DNA of 5,689 nt from assembly GCA_027062165.1 (NCBI GenBank), contig JAMOTU010000161.1, positions 1 through 5,689 of the forward strand, given 5' to 3'. This document shows, piece by piece, positions 1 through 5,388 of this stretch. The notes beneath the pieces are model-generated. The model saw only the letters and a program-made list of their open reading frames with translations, was not told the DNA's origin and searched no databases. Made by a program: the position numbers and the translations under genes. The stretch is from Candidatus Altimarinota bacterium. Its GTDB lineage: Bacteria; Patescibacteriota; Gracilibacteria; Absconditabacterales; Absconditicoccaceae. How positions within the stretch are numbered: position 1 is the first letter of the stretch; each line of letters starts with the position of its first letter.

Positions 1-369
1 ACAACAACAACAAGTACAAATGTAGAGTTTAAGGAAGTTGGATTAAAACTTGGAATACTTCCTATGATAATGAATGATAAAGTATTTTTAAATATATATT
101 CTTCCCTTTCAAGTGTAAAAGATATTATTCAAACTCAAGATAGTCAAATTCCAGTAATTTCAACAAATGATGTATACATACCTTATATAATATCGCCGGG
201 AAAAACGGTATTAGTATCTCTCTATGAAGAAAACAGTAAAAGTTATACATATAAAGGAGTTCCGCTTTTTGAAAAACTACCAGTTTTAAACAAATTATTT
301 GGATATACAGATAATAAAAAGGGTAAAACAGAGATTTTACTTTTTATAACACCTGAGGTTGAAAAGTAA
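1..369 (+). CDS. Secretin (GspD/PilQ/PilN superfamily), C-terminal part, 5' truncated by window edge
   Basis: This is the end of an outer-membrane secretin, the multimeric gated channel of type II secretion and type IV pilus systems. The frame is open from base 1, giving 122 visible codons. It starts in a Thr-rich run encoded by an ACA repeat (1-12). Then come the secretin-core signatures: EVGLKLGILPMI (about codons 12-23), the PGKTVLV strand, GVPLFEKLPVLNKLFG (256-303; compare the family's G.P.L..LP.L..LF) and the closing strand TEILLFITPEV (331-360; family form 'ELLIFITP.IV'). The protein ends soon after that strand, so there is no long S-domain for pilotin binding. The N0/N1 domains and the start lie outside the window. 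The stop is 21 bases before the next gene, so it is probably cotranscribed with everything downstream. The secretin call is secure. Its subtype (type IVb pilus PilN/BfpB-like, or GspD) cannot be settled from this fragment and is inferred from the neighbours. Confidence 0.9.
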   Translation, partial: TTTTSTNVEFKEVGLKLGILPMIMNDKVFLNIYSSLSSVKDIIQTQDSQIPVISTNDVYIPYIISPGKTVLVSLYEENSKSYTYKGVPLFEKLPVLNKLFGYTDNKKGKTEILLFITPEVEK

Positions 370-390
370 AAAATAAAAAGAGGTAAAAAG

Positions 391-1053
391 ATGAAAAAAC
401 TAGTAGGTTTTATAGTTTTGTTAAATATGGCTTTAGCTACTACAAATATAAATAATTTAAATGTAAAGGTGCAAAAAAAACATAGTGCTATTTATCATAA
501 AAAGAAAAACAAAGCCAAAGCAAGTGATGAAATAGAAACTTTATATAATAAAATAAAACTAAGATATTTAGAGTATTTAAAAAAATTGGAAAAAGAAATG
601 CAGGAAGTTGTAAAAGAGTATAAGCTTAAGTTAAATGAGTTAGAAAGAAAAGAAGAAGAAATGCAAAAGCAAGTAGAAATGTTGCAAAATCAGCTACAAG
701 CTATGAAAGCAAATTGTGAAGTTCAGATAAAAGAAGTAGAGAAATATTATCAAGAGAAAATAAATTCTTTAAAAAATAGTATGAAAATTTTATTAGTAAA
801 TAAAGATAAAAATAAAAATAAGGTGAGTTTAGAAAGTAAAATAAAACTTCCAAGTAAAGTAAGTATATTAGAGAATTTAAAAAGTTTTGATGGTTATGTA
901 TGCAATAAAAAAGAGTGTATGGTAATAGTAAATGGAGAGGTTTATCACGTAGGCGATATTTTAGCTGGAGCACCAATAACAAAGATAACAAAAGATTATA
1001 TTGAGTTTGGAGGAAAAATAAGAGTTTATTATGCAGATTTAGTTGTAAGGTAA
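391..1053 (+). CDS. Exported coiled-coil protein with C-terminal PilP/GspC-HR-like domain
   Basis: The 220-residue protein starts with a signal-peptide-like segment (residues 1-16, MKKLVGFIVLLNMALA). A basic linker (about 25-44) follows, then a long charged helix with coiled-coil character (about 46-134, rich in E, K, L and Q), then a small C-terminal domain (about 157-220). That domain contains C171-x4-C176, VNGEVYHVGDILAGAPITKI and a closing beta strand. The 'V.G..Y.VGD...G..I..I' pattern resembles the homology region of GspC and PilP-type pilotins/connectors, which link the secretin's N-terminal domains to inner-membrane parts. C171/C176 could form a disulfide, and C109 in the helix could crosslink a dimer. 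ATG 391 is preceded by GAGGT six bases upstream. Its place right after the secretin fits a secretin-binding periplasmic connector. Domain assignment is by pattern only. The long coiled coil is not typical of PilP, so function remains inferred. Confidence 0.68.
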   Translation: MKKLVGFIVLLNMALATTNINNLNVKVQKKHSAIYHKKKNKAKASDEIETLYNKIKLRYLEYLKKLEKEMQEVVKEYKLKLNELERKEEEMQKQVEMLQNQLQAMKANCEVQIKEVEKYYQEKINSLKNSMKILLVNKDKNKNKVSLESKIKLPSKVSILENLKSFDGYVCNKKECMVIVNGEVYHVGDILAGAPITKITKDYIEFGGKIRVYYADLVVR

Positions 1054-1063
1054 GAGGTGAAAG

Positions 1064-2026
1064 ATGGAATATTTAGGTAGCTTTATATTTGATGAAGAAA
1101 AAAATGATTTTGAATATCAAGGAGAAAATAAAGAGCTAAAAAAGTTTAGAGAATTAATATGTTATATGGAAGATGAAGGTTTAGAGAATTTACTTTATAA
1201 AAATTATTTATTTATAAAAGATATAGAGAAAGGAGAATACAACATATATTATGTTGAAAATGAAGATGAAGCAGTAAATTTCTTAAGTGGTGAGTATCCA
1301 ACTGTAATTAGTGAAGAAGAATACAAGAAGATAAAAAGAAGATATTTTAAAATAGATAAAAAATATATATATGCAGGAGTTTTGGTATTTAGTGTATTAG
1401 TTTTTGGTTTTGTAGTAAAAAGTTTATTTTTTAAAAAAGAAGAGAAAAAAGTAGTAGTAAAAAAAGAAATAGTTTTAACAGATAAAGATTATAGAAAAGC
1501 TTTGCCACGCTTAAATGCCTTAATGCTTTCAAAAATTAGAGAAAAAATAGAAAAATTAAAAATAGATGGAAATACAAGTGCAATAAATAATTTGATGGTA
1601 AAATTCAAGTATGGCAAAAAAGGTGCAAAAGCAATTGGAAGTGTAGATGTAGTTTATTTATATCCGGAAATAGATACAAAAAAAGTAGTTTTAGATGTAA
1701 TAAATGGGAAAAAAATATATGGATTTGTAAGAAAATCAAAAATAAGAATTAACATTCCTTTAGCAAAAATAAAGAGATTAGAGAGCAAAAAAGAGTATGA
1801 TTTATGTTTAGATAAAGTATATGAAAAGGATTTATTAGGGAAAGTAAAAATTGTAAAGCAAAAGAAAAAAATAATAGAATTTGAAAAGGAAATAAAAAAT
1901 AAAAATGATATAGAAGATATAAAAGATATTTTAGATAATTGTAGTGTGTATATAAAAAAAATAAGTAGTAAAAGTGGAAAGGAAGGAGAACTTAAAATAG
2001 ATATGTATATAAAAAGAACAAGATAG
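1064..2026 (+). CDS. Single-pass inner-membrane protein, PilO2/BfpC-like in layout; possible pilus assembly linker
   Basis: The 320-residue protein has a soluble acidic N-terminal domain (1-90), a basic stretch (KKIKRRYFKIDKK, 88-100), one clear membrane helix (about 101-121, YIYAGVLVFSVLVFGFVVKSL) and a C-terminal domain (about 135-320). With the usual topology the first 100 residues are cytoplasmic and the last 195 periplasmic. C248 and C293 are a candidate periplasmic disulfide. A cytoplasmic domain plus one helix plus a periplasmic domain is how PilO2 (R64) and BfpC (EPEC) are built. In type IVb pili such proteins join the cytoplasmic ATPase and platform to the periplasmic ring. I do not recognise a domain signature in the sequence, so this is an analogy from topology and gene position. 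The start is well supported: GAGGTGA (1054-1060) lies just after the previous stop, giving a 10-base gap. A GspL- or PilN-like role is an alternative. Confidence 0.5.
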   Translation: MEYLGSFIFDEEKNDFEYQGENKELKKFRELICYMEDEGLENLLYKNYLFIKDIEKGEYNIYYVENEDEAVNFLSGEYPTVISEEEYKKIKRRYFKIDKKYIYAGVLVFSVLVFGFVVKSLFFKKEEKKVVVKKEIVLTDKDYRKALPRLNALMLSKIREKIEKLKIDGNTSAINNLMVKFKYGKKGAKAIGSVDVVYLYPEIDTKKVVLDVINGKKIYGFVRKSKIRINIPLAKIKRLESKKEYDLCLDKVYEKDLLGKVKIVKQKKKIIEFEKEIKNKNDIEDIKDILDNCSVYIKKISSKSGKEGELKIDMYIKRTR

Positions 2027-2039
2027 GTGAAAAGCTATG
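2025..2039 (+). promoter_or_regulatory. Shine-Dalgarno and start that fix a leaderless pilin-like N-terminus
   Basis: AGGTGA (2025-2030) lies six bases before ATG 2037, overlapping the stop codon of the preceding gene. In the reading frame of the pilin-like gene the codons just upstream are TGA (2028-2030), AAA and GCT. No upstream start codon can therefore add a leader peptide. This matters because the encoded protein begins exactly where a mature type IVb pilin would begin. Confidence 0.8.
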
Positions 2040-3107
2040 ACATTATTTGAAGCACTCTTAGCGCTTACTATTGCAGGATTATTCTTAATGATAATAAGTA
2101 ATAACATAGTATATGCACTTGTAAACTACAATTTAGTTTCAAGTAAAGATAGATTGTTAAAGTTAGAAAAATCAATGGAAAATGTAGCAGATGCGTTAAT
2201 AAAATATTATCAAAAGAATTTAAATGAGTATAAAAATAATGATGTTAGTTTATATCCTTATGTTGAAAATAATTTAATATGCTATAAAGTAGCGAGCATA
2301 GGTGCAAAAAACATAATAAAAAATGAGATAACAAAAGATGTGGTATTATTTAAAGATGATTATACGAAAATTTGTTTTAAAATTCCAAATTTAAGTAATA
2401 TAAAAATTTATTATACATTTTTAAATGGAAAAAAAGTAGAAGCAAAAAATGAGCTAAACGATTATTCAAAAGTTTATTTAGGGGAAGATTTAGGAAGTGA
2501 TAAATTAAACATTTATAAAATTCCGGTAAAAGTAGAAATAAAAGCAAAGCTTTATGGGACTCCGATAAAAGCAGAAAGAGTGATAGAAAATTTAAAAGAA
2601 ATGATAAAAGAAACCAAGCACAAAATAGAGTTTTTATATAATTTATTAAAAAAATATGATGCAGTAAGATATAGCGATGAGCTTTTAAACGTGTATCCAA
2701 AAGGCCTTCCTTCCGAAGATGATATAAAAATACCGTGGGTAGTGCAAATATTTAATAGTAATATTTATGCAAAATGCAATTTAGAAAGTGCTACTGGTTA
2801 TTGTTCAAACATACATTTTCCAAGTTCAAAAAATGTAAAAGAAGTAGAAAGTAGAATGAAAAATATTTTTGCGTTAAGTGAAGGAACATTTATAACTCCC
2901 TTTTTAAATAAAATTCATGTGTATCTTCTTACAAGAAAAAGTGATTTAAGATACGAAGATTTATCCTTTAATTTAGTAGAAAGTCCTCATTTAAATTATC
3001 CTTCAAATGTTTTGACATATGGAGTAATTGTAGAAGATAATGAAATATGTAAGAAAAACGATGATTTAGAAGGAATATGTAGAAAAGAATTATTTTATGA
3101 GAGGTAA
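2037..3107 (+). CDS. Large type IVb pilin-like protein without a leader peptide
   Basis: The 356-residue protein opens with MTLFEALLALTIAGLFLMI. This matches the N-terminus of a mature type IV pilin: Glu at position 5, a roughly 28-residue hydrophobic helix, then an amphipathic extension. Mature TcpA of the type IVb pilus likewise begins Met-Thr-Leu-x-Glu. No leader with Gly(-1) is encoded, since an in-frame stop lies three codons upstream. The rest (about 35-356) looks like an exported domain with six cysteines (82, 113, 247, 256, 338, 348), perhaps three disulfides. There is a helical stretch at about 178-208 and a PWVVQIF segment at about 233-239. It is far larger than a major pilin (about 150-200 residues), so a minor, tip or priming pseudopilin is more likely. 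It sits between the linker and platform genes, where R64-type loci carry the ATPase; it shows no Walker motif. The pilin-like start is clearly visible; its function is inferred. Confidence 0.68.
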   Translation: MTLFEALLALTIAGLFLMIISNNIVYALVNYNLVSSKDRLLKLEKSMENVADALIKYYQKNLNEYKNNDVSLYPYVENNLICYKVASIGAKNIIKNEITKDVVLFKDDYTKICFKIPNLSNIKIYYTFLNGKKVEAKNELNDYSKVYLGEDLGSDKLNIYKIPVKVEIKAKLYGTPIKAERVIENLKEMIKETKHKIEFLYNLLKKYDAVRYSDELLNVYPKGLPSEDDIKIPWVVQIFNSNIYAKCNLESATGYCSNIHFPSSKNVKEVESRMKNIFALSEGTFITPFLNKIHVYLLTRKSDLRYEDLSFNLVESPHLNYPSNVLTYGVIVEDNEICKKNDDLEGICRKELFYER

Positions 3108-3110
3108 AAA

Positions 3111-4073
3111 GTGCTTTTTAAAAAGAACTTAAATGAAATTATAGTAGAAGTAGAAGGCTTAGCGTTAGATTTAGGAGAAGACATAAGCACACTTTATAGT
3201 GAGCTTTATAAATTAACAAAAGATAAAACATATAAAGATATATCAGAAAAGTATAAAAAAAGACAATCAAGAGTAGATGCTTATAAAAAGTATGTATCAA
3301 AAGATTTATTAGATTTGATACAAGCTTTAGAAACTGTAAATCAAGATGTTCCGACAGTATTAGAAGAATATAATAAATATTATAAAGTAATAAAAACAGC
3401 AGAGGAAAAATTAGAAAATCAGATAAGAAAAAGTATAGCACTATTTGTAATAATATCGCTTGTGATTTATGCCCTTTTAAATCAATTTAATAGTATGGTG
3501 CAAAACTTTTCTGAAACTTTAGGCAAAATGGCGATGGGTATATCAAACAATTTACCTATAGTAATAAAAATTTTTAAAATATATGTAGTATTGTATTTAG
3601 TAATAACAATAGTTTTTTTTGTGTTTCTAAAAAGAAAAAATCCTTTAACAAGAAGAATATACAATTACTTAGATAGTATTAAAGTTTTACTTCTTTTAAA
3701 AATTTCGTTAAATGTAGGGCTTCCTCCTTCTCAAATTCTTACGCTTTTAAAAAATAGTGTAGGAATAAAGATAAATAAGAAATATGTAGAAATAATAGAA
3801 ATAATAAAGCTTTTAGATAAATATTTAGAAGGGCTAGAAAAAATGGCGCTTTCAATCTCTTTAAAAGCTGGAATTGAAAGAACGGTAGAATTTATAAATA
3901 TGCTCTTAAAAAAGAAGATGAGTAAATTTGATGAAGATTTTCAAAATTTAAAATCAAGTATAGATGCATATTTTAAAATAACACAAATGCTTTTGATTTT
4001 GTTCGGGATATTGGGATATGGAGCGTTTATGATGGCTGTAATGCAACTAGTATCAAGAATAACAGGTGGTTAA
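3111..4073 (+). CDS. GspF/PilC/PilR-family inner-membrane platform protein
   Basis: The 320-residue integral membrane protein has the GspF layout. A cytoplasmic helical domain (about 8-106) leads to membrane helix 1 (about 107-124). Next come helix 2 (about 153-174), a second cytoplasmic helical domain (about 178-290) and helix 3 (about 291-313) close to the C-terminus. The two cytoplasmic parts carry family-like features, such as LDLIQALE...VPTVLEEY in the first and LLLKISLNVGLPPSQILTLL in the second. GspF proteins bind the assembly ATPase and help move pilin subunits into the growing filament. At 320 residues it is shorter than most (about 350-400), with a reduced first domain, which is common in type IVb-type PilR/BfpE-like members. 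The start codon is GTG at 3111, served by GAGGT (3101-3105) that overlaps the Arg codon and stop of the preceding gene. The family call is firm; the subfamily is not. Confidence 0.85.
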   Translation: MLFKKNLNEIIVEVEGLALDLGEDISTLYSELYKLTKDKTYKDISEKYKKRQSRVDAYKKYVSKDLLDLIQALETVNQDVPTVLEEYNKYYKVIKTAEEKLENQIRKSIALFVIISLVIYALLNQFNSMVQNFSETLGKMAMGISNNLPIVIKIFKIYVVLYLVITIVFFVFLKRKNPLTRRIYNYLDSIKVLLLLKISLNVGLPPSQILTLLKNSVGIKINKKYVEIIEIIKLLDKYLEGLEKMALSISLKAGIERTVEFINMLLKKKMSKFDEDFQNLKSSIDAYFKITQMLLILFGILGYGAFMMAVMQLVSRITGG

Positions 4074-4074
4074 G

Positions 4075-4476
4075 ATGCAAGTAATAGTTCCAAAAATAGT
4101 TGATGATATAAGTAAAACTTTTTGCTCTTATAATATAGTAAAAATAGATGAAAATACAAGAACATTAAGTAAAAAGTATTATAGAATAAATGAAGCATAT
4201 TATCGGTTTAAATGTGAAAATGTTGTAAAGATTAAATGTAAGTCAAAAACATCGGTATATGTATATTTAAGTAGTTTTTATTTAGAAAAAGAAGAAGCAG
4301 GCGGAGTAAAAATAGGAGACTTTTTAAGTAGTTATCAAATAGTAGCAGAGGATTTAGGAAATAGTTATAATATATGCATAGGAGTATTAGGAGGTTCAGG
4401 AAATACATATTTTACAGATAAAAGTAAAAATACAAATAGTTATGTATATTTAGAGGTTATTCAAGTATGCAGATAA
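4075..4476 (+). CDS. Four-cysteine paralogue 1, without signal peptide
   Basis: I do not recognise the family from known proteins. The 133-residue product begins at ATG 4075, chosen over GTG 4066 because AGGTGG (4064-4069) sits five bases before it and GTG 4066 has no comparable site. The start follows the platform gene's stop by one base. Shared cysteines are C47, C55, C101 and C132, with an extra C17. Family motifs are CENVVKIKC (47-55), AEDLG (91-95) with NIC, TYFTD (111-115) and SYVYLEVIQVCR at the C-terminus. Both sisters start with a hydrophobic export signal; this one has none (MQVIVPKIVDD). The 46 residues before C1 equal or nearly equal the predicted mature chains of its sisters (46 and about 45). 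An in-frame stop at 4060-4062 rules out a longer N-terminus. It is either a cytoplasmic variant, a paralogue that lost its signal, or one exported another way. Conserved cysteines argue that it still folds like the others. Confidence 0.75.
   Translation: MQVIVPKIVDDISKTFCSYNIVKIDENTRTLSKKYYRINEAYYRFKCENVVKIKCKSKTSVYVYLSSFYLEKEEAGGVKIGDFLSSYQIVAEDLGNSYNICIGVLGGSGNTYFTDKSKNTNSYVYLEVIQVCR
4453..4469 (+). promoter_or_regulatory. Shine-Dalgarno and start of paralogue 2 embedded in the paralogue 1 C-terminal motif
   Basis: The codons for Leu-Glu-Val contain GAGGT (4453-4457). Nine bases later the Val-Cys codons (gtA TGc) supply the ATG at 4467. The upstream gene stops at 4474-4476, with a second in-frame TAA directly after. 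The downstream gene is thus probably translationally coupled to the upstream one. The same layout recurs at 4911-4927. Confidence 0.75.
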
Positions 4477-4934
4477 TAAAGAAATTATTACTATTTTTAA
4501 TTTTAAGTTTGCAAATAAGTTATGCCTATGGTGTATTTACATATAAAGTGAAAAAGAGTTTAGAAAGTTATAATGTAGATTATATTAATAAAAATCATTA
4601 CGTTCTTTCAACAAACACGTATAAATTTTATAGAGATAACAAGGAGTTAAACCTTCATATGTGGTGTATAAAAGTAGATAAAATAGATTGCACGCCTTAT
4701 AATTATGATATAGAAGCGTCAATAGTAGGTTATAATATAATAAATAAAGAGGAAAGCTTAGAAAATCCAGTAGGCTTTGAAATACAAGCAGAAGATTTAG
4801 GAAAATATATAAATGTATGTGTGGCTATTCCAACAGATGCAAATCATATATATTTTACCGATGATGAAATGACACTAGAAGATATGGATAAAAGCTCTTA
4901 TGTAGTGCTTGAGGTAAGACAAATATGTTATTAA
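4467..4934 (+). CDS. Secreted four-cysteine paralogue 2
   Basis: This 155-residue protein has a clear Sec-type signal peptide: basic MQIIKK, hydrophobic core LLLFLILSLQIS, and probable cleavage after YA at residue 20. The mature part carries C67, C75, C118 and C154. Family motifs are CIKVDKIDC (67-75), AEDLG (108-112) followed by NVC, YFTDD (129-133) and SYVVLEVRQICY at the C-terminus. With four conserved cysteines and no further membrane helix it should be a soluble, disulfide-bonded periplasmic or secreted protein. It begins inside paralogue 1 with a 10-base overlap. Its position after the platform gene, where type IVb loci often carry pilins or secreted cargo, suggests a substrate or accessory subunit of the machine. 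It has no pilin leader or Glu5 helix, so it is not a pilin. Its function is unknown. Confidence 0.82.
   Translation: MQIIKKLLLFLILSLQISYAYGVFTYKVKKSLESYNVDYINKNHYVLSTNTYKFYRDNKELNLHMWCIKVDKIDCTPYNYDIEASIVGYNIINKEESLENPVGFEIQAEDLGKYINVCVAIPTDANHIYFTDDEMTLEDMDKSSYVVLEVRQICY
4911..4927 (+). promoter_or_regulatory. Shine-Dalgarno and start of paralogue 3 embedded in the paralogue 2 C-terminal motif
   Basis: GAGGT (4911-4915) lies in the Glu-Val codons of LEV. ATG 4925 is formed from the Ile-Cys codons (atA TGt), nine bases downstream. The upstream stop is 4932-4934, so the overlap is 10 bases, identical to the previous junction. Translational coupling is the likely effect. Confidence 0.75.
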
Positions 4935-5386
4935 ATGTAATAAAATTTTTTGTAAATCTAGCTTTCGCGTTAGCTCCCACATTTTACCATAATGTAGAGA
5001 TAGATAATTTTGTAAGTGATGAAAAAGGAGTTGTATATAAATATATAAGTTATAATAGCACGCTAGTATCCGTTCCATATTTAGTATTTGGAACAAATGT
5101 ATTAAGATGTGAATATGTAGATAAAATAAAATGTTTTTTAGGTAGGAAACCTCAAATTTATATAAATATAATAAAATATCAATTTTATGAAAATGCAGGA
5201 GAAAATGAGTATGTGCCTGTTCCTATAAACTCCTTAATTACAAAAGCTATAGATATGGGTAATTATTACTATGTATGTGCTATAGCAGAAAGCGGAGATA
5301 GGATTTTTTTAAGTGAAAAAAAAGATTATGTAGGAGATAATAATCCCTCTTTTATTTTATTAGAAATAAAACAAATTTGTAGGTAA
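4925..5386 (+). CDS. Secreted four-cysteine paralogue 3
   Basis: The 153-residue protein starts with a hydrophobic N-terminus of signal-peptide type (MLLNVIKFFVNLAFALA), with probable cleavage after an Ala at residues 15-17. Family cysteines are C62, C70, C118 and C152. Motifs are CEYVDKIKC (62-70), AIDMG (108-112) followed by YYVC, IFLSE (127-131) and SFILLEIKQICR at the end. It is the most diverged copy: AEDLG has become AIDMG, YFTD has become IFLS, and LEV has become LEI. The last change removes the GAGGT that the other copies carry at that place. Instead its Arg-stop codons (AGG TAA) supply the ribosome site of the next gene. It begins within paralogue 2 and is presumably coupled to it. 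A disulfide-bonded periplasmic or secreted product of unknown function is predicted, most simply a companion of paralogue 2. Confidence 0.8.
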   Translation: MLLNVIKFFVNLAFALAPTFYHNVEIDNFVSDEKGVVYKYISYNSTLVSVPYLVFGTNVLRCEYVDKIKCFLGRKPQIYINIIKYQFYENAGENEYVPVPINSLITKAIDMGNYYYVCAIAESGDRIFLSEKKDYVGDNNPSFILLEIKQICR

Positions 5387-5388
5387 AA

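Larger units (their letters stand above)
4075..5386 (+). repeat. Tandem array of three paralogous four-cysteine protein genes
   Basis: Three consecutive genes (4075-4476, 4467-4934, 4925-5386) encode diverged copies of one small protein. All share, in order, C-x2-V-x-K-I-x-C; A-[EI]-D-[LM]-G followed by [IV]-C; an aromatic turn (YFTD, YFTD, IFLS); and a terminal S-[YF]-...-L-E-[VI]-x-Q-[VI]-C-[RY] followed directly by the stop. Cysteine spacing is C1-C2 8 in all three, C2-C3 46/43/48 and C3-C4 31/36/34. The two internal junctions have the same 10-base overlap. DNA identity is low, so the duplications are old. Confidence 0.85.

Noticed and set aside
1..13. ACA trinucleotide repeat at the window start as a variable repeat.
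   Set aside because: Only four units; it encodes a Thr-rich stretch in frame within the secretin, where Ser/Thr-rich loops are ordinary.
473..480. Homopolymer runs of eight (A8 at 473-480 and 5326-5333; T8 at 3613-3620 and 5513-5520) as phase-variation or slippage sites.
   Set aside because: Such runs are expected by chance at this AT content. All reading frames through them are intact, and they are spread over several genes without a pattern.
701..991. Minus-strand open frames (also at 2377-2700, 3139-3441, 3482-3664, 4875-5096 and 5414-5638).
   Set aside because: They lie wholly or almost wholly opposite well-supported + strand genes, consist of Leu/Phe/Tyr-rich low-complexity sequence typical of the complement of A-rich coding DNA, and show no domain.
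2037..2095. Reading MTLFEALLALTIAG as a short leader cleaved after Gly14.
   Set aside because: The residues after Gly14 (LFLMI) lack the Glu5 of mature pilins, and the preceding 14 residues are hydrophobic rather than basic as leaders are.
4066..4074. GTG 4066 as the start of paralogue 1.
   Set aside because: ATG 4075 has AGGTGG at a normal distance and begins just after the platform gene's stop; the GTG overlaps that Shine-Dalgarno site.
4040..4075. Programmed frameshift joining the platform protein's last helix to paralogue 1 to give it a membrane anchor.
   Set aside because: The only open overlap is 4063-4070, which has no slippery heptamer, and paralogue 1 has its own ribosome site and ATG.
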